A stretch of 24,543 nucleotides of DNA, taken from positions 1 to 24,543 of the forward strand of contig JAQUZL010000012.1 of assembly GCA_028691385.1 (NCBI GenBank). The letters are read 5' to 3'. The DNA is from Oscillospiraceae bacterium (GTDB lineage: Bacteria; Bacillota; Clostridia; Oscillospirales; Oscillospiraceae). The notes under the pieces are model-generated. The model was given only the letters and a program-made list of their open reading frames with translations. It did no database searches and was not told the DNA's origin. Each line of letters opens with the position of its first letter. The first letter of the stretch is position 1. This document shows, one piece after another, positions 15,657-22,752 of this stretch. The position numbers and the translations under genes were made by a program.

Positions 15657-16526
15657 TTGCATAACATCCGCAGAAATTTTGAACGGTTCTGCTACCGCAA
15701 CAGCAGTAAGGGCATCCCGAATTTGATGCTGTGGATTGCCGTCGGCAATTTAATGGTATATATGCTGACGATGGTTGACCCGAGCAACACGGTATATTCT
15801 CTTTTATCGTTCAGCCGAAACGCAATCCTGCACGGGCAGATTTGGCGTCTTTTTACCTACGTTTTGATTCCTGACACGCAGCGAGTGTTCTTCTTTGCCA
15901 TCATGCTGTTTTTCTATTTTCAGATTGGGCGCATTTTAGAAAACAGTTGGGGAACCCTGAAGTTTAATCTATATTACCTGACCGGCGTTCTGCTCACCGA
16001 TGTGGGCGCGCTGCTGCTTGGCGGCGGTGCCTCCGCGGTCTATCTGAACCTGAGCCTTGTGCTGGCCTTTTCCACACTGTACCCGGATAATCAGGTGCTG
16101 CTGTTTTTCATTATTCCGCTGCGCATGAAATATCTGGCATGGTTCTATTTTGCTCTGACGGCGCTTGAAGTGGTCGGCACGCCGTTTCCCTATAATCTGT
16201 TCCCGCTTTTCGCGCTGCTGAACTATTTCCTGTATTTCGGCAAGGATGTGCAAAACGTCTTTACCACCAATCGCGGACGCAGCGGCAGCGCCTTCCACAT
16301 CAAAAAGGTGTTTACCCATGCCGAAAAGAAAGCGCAGCAGCCCAGCACCCAGTGGGCGGCAGGCTATCAAAGTGCGGATGGCAAGCGCGCTTATCGGCAT
16401 AAATGCACGGTTTGCGGCCGCACGGACACGGAGTTTCCGGATCTGGAGTTCCGGTACTGCTCGAAGTGCAACGGGTATTATTGCTATTGCATTGATCATA
16501 TCAATCATCATGAGCATATCCGGTAA
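15657..16526 (+). CDS. Rhomboid-like membrane protein with C-terminal zinc ribbon
   Basis: A 289-residue protein starting at a TTG with a GGGGGGA site. Residues 20-200 are several membrane helices with rhomboid-family marks: GQIWRLFTYVLIP (60-72, the WR loop), GRILENSWGTLKFNLYYLTG (91-110) and GGGASAVY (122-129). Rhomboids are membrane serine proteases, but here GxSG is reduced to GASA (Ser126) and I find no HxGG-type catalytic histidine in the later helices. It is therefore probably an inactive rhomboid relative. After a basic linker (205-246) comes a cysteine cluster: CTVC (250-253), CSKC (268-271), C276 and C278, ending in a His-rich tail (281-287). This is most likely a cytosolic zinc ribbon. 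It is followed 24 bases later by the PAP2 gene. The function is unknown. Confidence 0.78.
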   Translation: MHNIRRNFERFCYRNSSKGIPNLMLWIAVGNLMVYMLTMVDPSNTVYSLLSFSRNAILHGQIWRLFTYVLIPDTQRVFFFAIMLFFYFQIGRILENSWGTLKFNLYYLTGVLLTDVGALLLGGGASAVYLNLSLVLAFSTLYPDNQVLLFFIIPLRMKYLAWFYFALTALEVVGTPFPYNLFPLFALLNYFLYFGKDVQNVFTTNRGRSGSAFHIKKVFTHAEKKAQQPSTQWAAGYQSADGKRAYRHKCTVCGRTDTEFPDLEFRYCSKCNGYYCYCIDHINHHEHIR

Positions 16527-16550
16527 TCTGAAGCAATCGGAGGAGCATGG

Positions 16551-17471
16551 ATGGAATTTTTGAAGCTGCTGGAACAGATGCGCACGCCGTTTCTGAATGT
16601 ATTTTTTCAATTTTGTTCCTGGCTGGACAGTGAAGCGATCTTTTTGTTCATCGGCATCGTCGTATTCTGGTGCGTGAACAAACGCGACGGTTATTTTCTT
16701 TTGACGGTGGGGTTTCTCGGCACCATCATCAGCCAGTTCATTAAGATTGCCACGCGCATTCCACGTCCGTGGGTGCGCGACCCCAATTTCACCATTGTGG
16801 AGTCCGCGCGTGCCGGCGCAACCGGCTATTCCTTCCCCAGCGGTCACACGCAGGCCTGCTTTGCCGTCTATGGCGGACTGGCTGTCATCGTCAAGCAGCG
16901 CGCAGCGCGGGCGCTGCTGATTGTCTGCACGCTGCTGATTGGATTTTCCCGCATGTACCTCGGCGTTCACACGCCGGCAGATGTTGCAGTGGGCGCACTG
17001 ATCTCCATTGCACTTATTGTAATTCTGCGGCCGATCAGTCTGTATTCCGAGAAGAATCCGCGAATGCTGCCGATTGTTCTTGCCATCATCTCCGGGGTCA
17101 GCCTGCTGTTTGTGCAATACGTGACAAATTGGCGATTTCCTGCCGACCTTGACAGCGCGAACTACGCAGAAGCGCTGAAAAATGCATGGACGCTGTTTGG
17201 CTGCTCGCTCGGCATTTTGTGCGCGTGGTTTTTGGACAGCCGCTATGTGCATTTTGAAACAAAGGGCGCGCTGCCGGTGCAGCTGCTCAAGGTACTGCCG
17301 GGAATTGTACTGTTACTGGTCTTGAAGGAAGGACTGAAGGTCCCGCTTACCGCGCTGTTTGGCGCAGCAGCCTTTGCAAACAGTATCCGCTATTTTATTG
17401 TGGTTTTTCTTGCCGTCGGCATTTGGCCCATGACCTTTCCGTTTTGGACGCGGGTTGGCGCAAAACGATAA
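16551..17471 (+). CDS. PAP2-family membrane phosphatase
   Basis: PAP2 enzymes remove phosphate from lipid phosphates such as undecaprenyl diphosphate or phosphatidate at the membrane. All three catalytic motifs are present: KIATRIPRP (65-73), FPSGH (95-99) and SRMYLGVHTPAD (133-144, with the active-site His140 and Asp144). The 306-residue protein carries about 130 extra C-terminal residues with several more membrane helices, a form common in Clostridia. GGAGG lies 7 bases before the ATG. It is the second gene after the rhomboid-like protein and ends in a terminator shared with the convergent gene. The substrate cannot be read from sequence. Confidence 0.92.
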   Translation: MEFLKLLEQMRTPFLNVFFQFCSWLDSEAIFLFIGIVVFWCVNKRDGYFLLTVGFLGTIISQFIKIATRIPRPWVRDPNFTIVESARAGATGYSFPSGHTQACFAVYGGLAVIVKQRAARALLIVCTLLIGFSRMYLGVHTPADVAVGALISIALIVILRPISLYSEKNPRMLPIVLAIISGVSLLFVQYVTNWRFPADLDSANYAEALKNAWTLFGCSLGILCAWFLDSRYVHFETKGALPVQLLKVLPGIVLLLVLKEGLKVPLTALFGAAAFANSIRYFIVVFLAVGIWPMTFPFWTRVGAKR

Positions 17472-17484
17472 ACCAATGGATACA

Positions 17485-17518
17485 AAAATACCGCTGCTCT
17501 GATCAGCAGCGGTATTTT
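17485..17518. terminator. Bidirectional terminator between PAP2 gene and Na/Pi-like gene
   Basis: A 14-bp stem (17485-17498 with 17505-17518, 6-base loop) has AAAA on one side and TTTT on the other, so it can end transcription from both sides. The TGA stop of the minus-strand gene (17503-17505) lies inside the hairpin. Confidence 0.88.
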
Positions 17519-18363
17519 GCCGGCTTTGCGCCGCATTGCGGCGCACGTTGCAGGACGGCTAGCCATATTACAGCCGGTATCCCATTAAAAATGGTATGGA
17601 TTTCGGCAATGCGCCATGCACTCGCCATACCGGAAAGTGTGCAGCCCCACACGAGCGCGATGGCGCAGGCGCACAGATTAAACCACAGCTGTACCATCGC
17701 CAGCGCCATTCCCTTTCGATTGGTTACCGCGCCTGCGCAGAGCGCCGTAATGCAGGTACCCACATTGCACCCGGCCACATACCATAACGCGCTGCGCGCC
17801 GTCAGTGAAGCCCCCAGAACCTGCACCGCGCCAATGGCGGCGGAAGAGCTTTGCGTCAGGGCGGAAACGCCTGCGCCCAGAAGCCACAACGTCGGCGGCG
17901 CGGCAATCTCATCCAGCTGCGGCAGCGCACCCAGCAGCTGCGCCGCCCGGCACAGCGCGTAAAGGGAAAACAGCACCAGTCCCAGTCCCAGCGCCGGACG
18001 GACGCGCCCGGTCCGGCAGCATAACGCGGTACAAAGGAAAAAACCAAGCACCGCCCCTGTCCATGGCGGCAGCGCACCGGCTGCCACAAGCCAGGCCGTG
18101 CTGGTGGTGCCGACATTGGCGCCAAGCACCCCGGCAATGGCGCTGCGCCGATCAAGGTCTCCGCGGGCATATGCGGCAATGAGCACGGTAATGACCGCCC
18201 CGGAGGATTGCGCCAGCGCCGTGAGCAGCAGCACCGTCAGCGCCGCTTGCAGCGGCGCGTCGCGCACACGCAGAATTTGATCTGCGCGGATGGTCATTGC
18301 CATCATGCGCATGCCCGCAAGCAGCAGCGCGCCTGCCAGCGGAAAGATCAGCCAAAGAGCCAT
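17503..18363 (-). CDS. Na+/phosphate cotransporter-family membrane protein, short form
   Basis: Members of this family (NptA/YjbB, PF02690 type) move phosphate with sodium. The 286-residue protein shows the two inverted repeats of the fold: AQSSGAVITVL (51-61) with GANVGTTSTA (81-90), and TQSSSAAIGAV (170-180) with AGCNVGTCITA (197-207). The paired QSS motifs line the transport site in this family. It ends without the PhoU-like C-terminal domain that full-length bacterial members (over 500 residues) carry, so it is a half-length form made of the transport core. Start at 18363 with AAGGGGG upstream. It diverges from the amidohydrolase gene with only 51 bases between. Substrate unproven. Confidence 0.87.
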   Translation of the reverse strand: MALWLIFPLAGALLLAGMRMMAMTIRADQILRVRDAPLQAALTVLLLTALAQSSGAVITVLIAAYARGDLDRRSAIAGVLGANVGTTSTAWLVAAGALPPWTGAVLGFFLCTALCCRTGRVRPALGLGLVLFSLYALCRAAQLLGALPQLDEIAAPPTLWLLGAGVSALTQSSSAAIGAVQVLGASLTARSALWYVAGCNVGTCITALCAGAVTNRKGMALAMVQLWFNLCACAIALVWGCTLSGMASAWRIAEIHTIFNGIPAVIWLAVLQRAPQCGAKPAKYRC

Positions 18364-18389
18364 TGCCTGCCCCCTTTCGGGTTACTCTC

Positions 18390-18420
18390 ATTCTATGTGA
18401 TGGAGGAATATCATATGCAA
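18390..18420 (-). promoter_or_regulatory. Possible promoter of the Na/Pi-like gene
   Basis: On the minus strand -10 TAGAAT (18390-18395) with a TTGCAT (18415-18420) 19 bases upstream. The long spacer makes it weak. The -35 would overlap the start codon of the divergent amidohydrolase gene. Confidence 0.35.
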
Positions 18421-19239
18421 ATCATTGATGCGCACCTGCATCTGTTTGCCGCCGGGTCGGAAGCCGACGAAATGGCGCGCGCCGTCGGGTTGGAGAATTC
18501 CACCGCGTACTTGAAGGACTATTTTGCCGCCCATGATTTCACGCATGGAATTGTGATGTCCAATCGGTCTCTGAATCCGGCACGCCACTGCTATCCGGAC
18601 TTTTTGCACTACTGCATCGGTCTTGACGGCATTGTTTCCGGCCACTATGACGCGCGCGAGATGGAAGCGCTGGTCGAGGCCAATCTGGAGCGCCCCAATT
18701 GCGTGGGAATCAAGCTCTATCCCGGGTATCATCCGGTCACTATCACCGATCCCTGTTTTGATTTTGTATACCGACTTGCCGAAAAATATGACAAGCCGGT
18801 GGCGGTTCATACCGGCATGACGGCGCACCCGCGGGCGAGTCTGCGCCACTGCCACCCACTGACGATGGATGAGGCGGCAGTGCGGCATCCCAATGTGCAG
18901 TTTATCATGTGCCATTTCGGCAATCCGTTTCTCAGCGATGCGGCAGCGGTATTGGAAAAATGTCCAAACGTAGCGGCGGATCTGTCCGGCCTGCTGGAAG
19001 GCCCCATTCACCTGCAGGCCTATTTGCAGGAACAGTCGGGCTATGTGTTTTTGCTCAAGACATGGATTGCGTATGTCTGTGATTATCGGCGCTTCTTGTT
19101 CGGCACGGATTTTCCGGCAGTGAATTTCAGCGACTATGCATCATTCATCCAAACGCTGATTCCCAAGCAGCATTGGGCGGACGTTTTTTTCAATAATGCA
19201 AACAGAATTTATCACCTTGGCCTGCCAACCGGCAATTAA
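18415..19239 (+). CDS. Amidohydrolase-family (amidohydrolase 2) metal-dependent hydrolase
   Basis: A TIM-barrel metal hydrolase of 274 residues. Metal ligands are visible: HLH near the N-terminus (IDAHLHLF, His7 and His9), a histidine in VAVHTG, a histidine in IMCHFGNP, and the aspartate of LFGTDFP near the end. GIKLYPGYH supplies a lysine in a typical place. Relatives include decarboxylases and hydrolases of many small molecules, so no substrate can be named. The ATG at 18415 has GGAGG 8 bases upstream. The open frame continuing upstream to 18208 overlaps the divergent transporter gene and is not coding. The next gene starts 58 bases downstream, apparently with its own promoter. Confidence 0.88.
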   Translation: MQIIDAHLHLFAAGSEADEMARAVGLENSTAYLKDYFAAHDFTHGIVMSNRSLNPARHCYPDFLHYCIGLDGIVSGHYDAREMEALVEANLERPNCVGIKLYPGYHPVTITDPCFDFVYRLAEKYDKPVAVHTGMTAHPRASLRHCHPLTMDEAAVRHPNVQFIMCHFGNPFLSDAAAVLEKCPNVAADLSGLLEGPIHLQAYLQEQSGYVFLLKTWIAYVCDYRRFLFGTDFPAVNFSDYASFIQTLIPKQHWADVFFNNANRIYHLGLPTGN

Positions 19240-19256
19240 CAAAAATTATAGGTATC

Positions 19257-19272
19257 TTTTTTCGACAAAAAA
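19257..19272 (-). promoter_or_regulatory. Spo0A box upstream of the DUF116 operon
   Basis: The minus strand reads TTTTTTGTCGAAAAAA: the core 0A box TGTCGAA with the T-rich 5' and A-rich 3' flanks of the extended Bacillus consensus. It overlaps the -35 region of the likely promoter, the place where phosphorylated Spo0A activates (or blocks) sigma-A promoters. The organism has sporulation genes, so Spo0A is expected. Experimental binding is not shown. Confidence 0.6.
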
Positions 19273-19289
19273 TGATATATTCATACATA
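19262..19289 (+). promoter_or_regulatory. Likely promoter of the DUF116-kinase operon
   Basis: TCGACA (19262-19267) and TACATA (19284-19289) are 16 bases apart. They are followed 9 bases later by the only sensible ATG (19298), which has no ribosome site. If right, the transcript would be almost leaderless. A TATATT at 19276 is an alternative -10. Confidence 0.4.
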
Positions 19290-19297
19290 ACGTGTTT

Positions 19298-20101
19298 ATG
19301 AAGGTTGTGAGAAAGCTGAACAACAAAACGGGGAACAAGCGCATCTTCATCGGTCTGCTCTGTGCGGCGCTGATTGTGCTCGTGGGCTGCTTTGTTCTTT
19401 TTGTATACATGATGACGCATCTGACAAGCCGCCTGACGTTTCGGCTTCAGTTTCTGCTTGTCCTTGCTGTCGGTACGGTGGTGCTGCTGATTGCGCTGGG
19501 GGTAATCTGCATTTTGCTCACGCTGACCCTGTCCCGCCCGGTCGGGCATATCGAAGCCGCTTTCATTAAATTTACGCTGAAATTTTACCCTCTGGCAATG
19601 GCCATCGGAAAACTGCTTGGCATCCAGAAGGATCAGATTCGCGCGTCCTTTGTTGAGATTAACAACGAAATGGTGCGATATGGTCATCTCAAGGTATCCC
19701 CGTCTGAAATCTTGGTGCTGCTGCCTCACTGCCTGCAAAATTCCGCCTGTACCAAGCGCGTTACCAATTCGGTGGACGCGTGTACTTCCTGCGGAGCATG
19801 CACCATCGGCGCAATTCGCGACCTCTGCAAGCAGCGCGGCGTGAATCTTATGGTTGTGACCGGCGGCACGCTTGCGCGAAAAGCCGCAAAGGAATTGCGT
19901 CCGAAAGCAGTGATTGCGGTCGCCTGCGAGCGCGACCTGTTTGCAGGCATACTGGATTTGCAGCCGCTGCCTTCTTTGGGCGTTGTGAATGTCAGACCCG
20001 TTGGGCCGTGCCATGACACGGATTGCAATGTGTCGCAAATTGAAGAAGCAATTGCATTCTTTTTAGATACACCTGCAACTGTGAAGGGAGCTGCATTATG
20101 A
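19298..20101 (+). CDS. DUF116 membrane protein, cysteine-rich
   Basis: A 267-residue protein. The N-terminus is basic and followed by two membrane helices (about 16-40 and 50-77). The cytosolic DUF116 domain follows, with the family's marks: LPHCLQNSACTKRVTN (142-157) and DACTSCGACTIGAI (160-173), then isolated Cys at 177, 210, 238 and 243, the last two in GPCHDTDC. The CxxCxxC arrangement suggests a bound metal or iron-sulphur cluster, but no function is established to my knowledge. The ATG at 19298 lacks a visible ribosome site; a frame-open ATG at 19196 lies inside the amidohydrolase gene. The stop overlaps the next ATG by 4 bases, so this protein is translationally coupled to the kinase-like gene. 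Confidence 0.85.
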   Translation: MKVVRKLNNKTGNKRIFIGLLCAALIVLVGCFVLFVYMMTHLTSRLTFRLQFLLVLAVGTVVLLIALGVICILLTLTLSRPVGHIEAAFIKFTLKFYPLAMAIGKLLGIQKDQIRASFVEINNEMVRYGHLKVSPSEILVLLPHCLQNSACTKRVTNSVDACTSCGACTIGAIRDLCKQRGVNLMVVTGGTLARKAAKELRPKAVIAVACERDLFAGILDLQPLPSLGVVNVRPVGPCHDTDCNVSQIEEAIAFFLDTPATVKGAAL

Positions 20102-20766
20102 AAATTTTACTCGGATACTTGTTAACATTTGGCTGGGTCTTCTTTGTGCTCGGCGTTTCCGCTCTAATCTCGAAAGTTTTCCATGCAAACGGAGAGTTCA
20201 CGCGCAAATTTGTCCATATTTCCGTCGCGTTCGCATGGGTCTTTATGTATTACTGCTTTGGACATAGCTGGCATCTTTTGATTCCACCCATTGCGTTCAT
20301 TTTTATGAACTACGCTTCGTATAAGCTGAATATCTTCGCTTCCATGGAGCGCAGCGCGGATTCCAAGGATAAAGCTTCGCTTGGTACGGTGTATTATGCC
20401 GTCAGTATGACGGTGATGGCCGCGCTGTCGCTGCTGGACGCGCGGTATCTGCTGTGCTATGGCATGGGTATGTTCTGCATGGCGTTCGGAGATGGACTGG
20501 CGCCCTGCTTTGGCAGCATCAAAAAAGGCAACCACCCGCTGATGCACGGCAAGCGCTCGGTTTATGGCTCATGCTCCGTATTGGTTGTGACGGCAATCGT
20601 CATTCTGACGATGACCCTGCTCTATTCCATGCCGCTGAAATGGTTTGAAATCCTGATTTTGGCGTTGGCTGCAGCGCTGCTGGAGCTGATTGGAATTGAT
20701 GGCCATGATAACCTCACGCTTCCTATCGGTACGAGCGCGCTGGCCTATCTCTTCGTTGTTCTTTAA
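20098..20766 (+). CDS. Phytol/dolichol (polyprenol) kinase-like integral membrane protein
   Basis: A 222-residue protein of at least five membrane helices, similar in layout to the dolichol kinase/phytol kinase (VTE5) group of CTP-using kinases, which share a fold with CDP-diglyceride synthases. Visible marks: GEFTRKFVHISVAFAW (32-47, the ExxRKxxH element), a polar SKDKASLGTVYYAVS loop, and the signature CMAFGDGLAPCFGSIKKG followed by KRSVYGS. The family transfers phosphate to long-chain isoprenoid alcohols. The ATG overlaps the DUF116 stop (ATGA) and the gene is followed by the DUF92 gene 12 bases later. The substrate (phytol, farnesol, polyprenol or a lipid) is not known; a diacylglycerol-type activity is possible. 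Confidence 0.8.
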   Translation: MKILLGYLLTFGWVFFVLGVSALISKVFHANGEFTRKFVHISVAFAWVFMYYCFGHSWHLLIPPIAFIFMNYASYKLNIFASMERSADSKDKASLGTVYYAVSMTVMAALSLLDARYLLCYGMGMFCMAFGDGLAPCFGSIKKGNHPLMHGKRSVYGSCSVLVVTAIVILTMTLLYSMPLKWFEILILALAAALLELIGIDGHDNLTLPIGTSALAYLFVVL

Positions 20767-20778
20767 GGGGTGTCACAG

Positions 20779-21570
20779 ATGTTATTTCAACTGATTATGG
20801 CCTTGATTCTCAGCAGCGCGCTGGCTGGCTTTGCCATTTGGAAGCATGCGCTGACGCCGGCAGGCGTGGCTCTTGCGTGGCTGTGCGCCATGATTATTAC
20901 CTATACCGGCGGCGTCGGCTGCTTCTGCGTGCTGGCCGCAACGCTGGTGTTTGCGCTGATTTCCGGCAAGCTTTCCAAAAAGCAGCAGATTGCGCTTGGC
21001 CGCGATATCCATGCAAAGCCCGGAAAGCGTGACAGCGTACAGGTGTTTTGCAACGTGGGAATTGGCTCGATTCTGCTGATTATTTACGCCATTACGGAAA
21101 AATCGTTGTTCATGATTGCCTATGCCTGCGTCATGGCATCCTCTCTGGCTGACAGTATGGCCTCCGAGCTTGGCGTACTCTCGACCAGACGGCCGATTGA
21201 TATTTGCACCTTCAAAAAGACCGAAAAGGGACTGTCCGGCGGCGTGACCCTGTTGGGGCTTGGCACTTCGCTGCTGGGTGGCATTTTGATCGCATTGGTG
21301 TTCTGCCTGACAACGCGGCAAAGCTGGCAACTATTTCTATTTATCAGTCTGTGCGGCTTCCTTGGCGCGCTGATTGACAGCGTGCTCGGCTCCTGCCTGC
21401 AAGTCAAATACAATTGCCCGGTGTGCGGCATCCAGACAGAAAAACGGACACACTGCGGTAAAAAGACCCTTCGCTATAAGGGATGGGACTGGATTACCAA
21501 CGATTTTGTTAATTTTTGCAACAATGCGTTTGTCGCGATATTCGCGGTTGTTGTGCTGGCCGCTATCTAA
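20779..21570 (+). CDS. DUF92 family membrane protein (TMEM19/VTE6-like, putative prenyl-phosphate kinase)
   Basis: A 263-residue multi-helix protein of the DUF92 family. The plant member VTE6 is a phytyl-phosphate kinase, which adds the second phosphate after VTE5. Family marks: the RDSVQVFCNVG segment, SSLADSMASELGVLS (the ADTxASEIG element), KGLSGGVTLLGLG (the GTxGGVS element), and a CPVC...HCG zinc-ribbon-like loop before YKGWDWITNDFVNF near the C-terminus. The ATG at 20779 has AAGGGG 8 bases upstream; a GTG at 20770 is possible but too close to that site. It is the last gene of the operon. The function is inferred from plant and cyanobacterial relatives only. Confidence 0.82.
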   Translation: MLFQLIMALILSSALAGFAIWKHALTPAGVALAWLCAMIITYTGGVGCFCVLAATLVFALISGKLSKKQQIALGRDIHAKPGKRDSVQVFCNVGIGSILLIIYAITEKSLFMIAYACVMASSLADSMASELGVLSTRRPIDICTFKKTEKGLSGGVTLLGLGTSLLGGILIALVFCLTTRQSWQLFLFISLCGFLGALIDSVLGSCLQVKYNCPVCGIQTEKRTHCGKKTLRYKGWDWITNDFVNFCNNAFVAIFAVVVLAAI

Positions 21571-21577
21571 AGCGGCA

Positions 21578-21618
21578 AAAGGCGATGCATGAAGTATCCA
21601 TCTTCATGCATCGCCTTT
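21578..21618. terminator. Bidirectional terminator between DUF92 gene and vanZ-like gene
   Basis: A 17-bp stem (21578-21594 with 21602-21618, 7-base loop) has A and T runs on both sides. It serves two convergent genes. The TGA stop of the minus-strand gene (21604-21606) lies in one arm. Confidence 0.9.
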
Positions 21619-22083
21619 TTTCTGCTTTTTTAACTTATAGTGCCTGCAAATTGCCCGAACAAGACACAGCAGCCCGACGCCAATGCAAAATCCCAGAAAA
21701 TCAATCCAAACATCCTTCACCTGCGATGTGCGGTCGTTAAACAGCTGGATGGTTTCATCCAGAACCCCCGCCAGCAGCCCCACAAACATTGCCCAGCCAA
21801 GATTGCGGCTGACCGGTTTGCCATTTTCGAGAAACGCCAAAGCGCACAGCACGCCAAGCGAAAAAAATTCCAGCAGATGCGCAAATTTTCGAACATGTTT
21901 GATCGTCAAAATTCCGTCCGGCAGCATTTGATGAATCGTTTCCGGAATTTCTGCAGTGTGTCTGCCAAGCATTGCGCGCACGGCTTCGCTGATGGAATTG
22001 GACATGCCGCTTGGCAGCATCGAATTGCACCAAATGAACAGCAGCACCATGCAAAGCGCCGCAATGGCCAGCTTCTTTTTCAT
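21604..22083 (-). CDS. VanZ-like family membrane protein
   Basis: A 159-residue protein with about four membrane helices and the VanZ-family marks: RKFAHLLEFFSLGVL (65-79), LDETIQLFNDRTSQVKDVWID (108-128, shown with the conserved DE.Q.F..R..Q..D pattern) and a basic tail. VanZ itself gives low-level teicoplanin resistance; most relatives have no known role and are not resistance genes. The ATG overlaps the stop of the upstream hexapeptide gene (ATGA), so it is the third gene of the rfbA-like unit. The coupling suggests a cell-envelope role. Confidence 0.88.
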   Translation of the reverse strand: MKKKLAIAALCMVLLFIWCNSMLPSGMSNSISEAVRAMLGRHTAEIPETIHQMLPDGILTIKHVRKFAHLLEFFSLGVLCALAFLENGKPVSRNLGWAMFVGLLAGVLDETIQLFNDRTSQVKDVWIDFLGFCIGVGLLCLVRAICRHYKLKKQKKGDA

Positions 22084-22739
22084 TTTCGCAAAACAATGCA
22101 GTCCTGCGACTTAAAGATGCTGCCCGCAGGAATCTCCCCGCGCACGCTGGACAATGGATACACGCTGGTTCCTCGCCCAATGACGGTTCCGGGGTTGAGC
22201 ACACTGTTGCAGCCGACTTCTACGCAGTCGCCCAGCATCGCGCCAAATTTTTTCAGGCCGGTTTCCACGCGTGCATCGGCTGCTTTCACCACAACGAGCG
22301 TCTTGTCGCTTTTGACATTCGACGTGATCGAGCCTGCGCCCATATGCGCCCGATACCCAAGAATGGAATCGCCGACATAGTTATAGTGCGGCGTCTGCAC
22401 GTTGTCAAACAAAATCACGTTTTTCAGCTCCACGGAATTGCCGACCGTTGCGCCGGCGCCAACAATGGCGTTGCCGCGGATAAAGGCGCAGTGGCGCAGC
22501 TCCGCGCCATCGCAAATAATGCAGGGGCCGGTGATGGACGCGGTGGGCGCAATCGTCGCAGTTTTGGCAATCCAAACAAACTCCGCCGGATGGTCAAATT
22601 CCGCTTCCGGCAGCGCCGCGCCGCAGGTTTTAATAAATGCACCGATTGCAGGAAGTGCCTGCCACGGATAGGTCATTTTCTCCAGCAGCGGCTTTGCAAT
22701 CGTATGGTCAAGATCATAGAGTTCTTTGATGGTATACAT
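22080..22739 (-). CDS. Left-handed beta-helix (hexapeptide) protein resembling the GlmU acetyltransferase domain
   Basis: A 219-residue protein. The first 50 residues are a helical cap. From about 52 hexapeptide repeats of a left-handed beta-helix follow (VWIAKTATIAPTASI, then CIICDGAEL, IRGNAIVGAGATVGN and so on). PHYNYVGDSILG (117-128) matches the HLTYLGDAEIG segment of GlmU that carries the catalytic histidine of its acetyltransferase domain; the equivalent here would be His118. HMGAGSITSNV also fits GlmU. No pyrophosphorylase domain is present in this protein, but the gene just upstream encodes a nucleotidyltransferase. The ATG at 22739 follows AAGGA, which overlaps the rfbA-like stop. 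It is probably a sugar-nucleotide or sugar-phosphate acyltransferase. Confidence 0.82.
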   Translation of the reverse strand: MYTIKELYDLDHTIAKPLLEKMTYPWQALPAIGAFIKTCGAALPEAEFDHPAEFVWIAKTATIAPTASITGPCIICDGAELRHCAFIRGNAIVGAGATVGNSVELKNVILFDNVQTPHYNYVGDSILGYRAHMGAGSITSNVKSDKTLVVVKAADARVETGLKKFGAMLGDCVEVGCNSVLNPGTVIGRGTSVYPLSSVRGEIPAGSIFKSQDCIVLRK

Positions 22740-22752
22740 GGTTGATCGATCC

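Noticed and set aside
21604..22083. VanZ-like gene as a glycopeptide resistance gene
   Set aside because: Only the broad VanZ-like family is supported; no vanHAX, vanR or vanS genes are nearby, and most family members are not linked to resistance.
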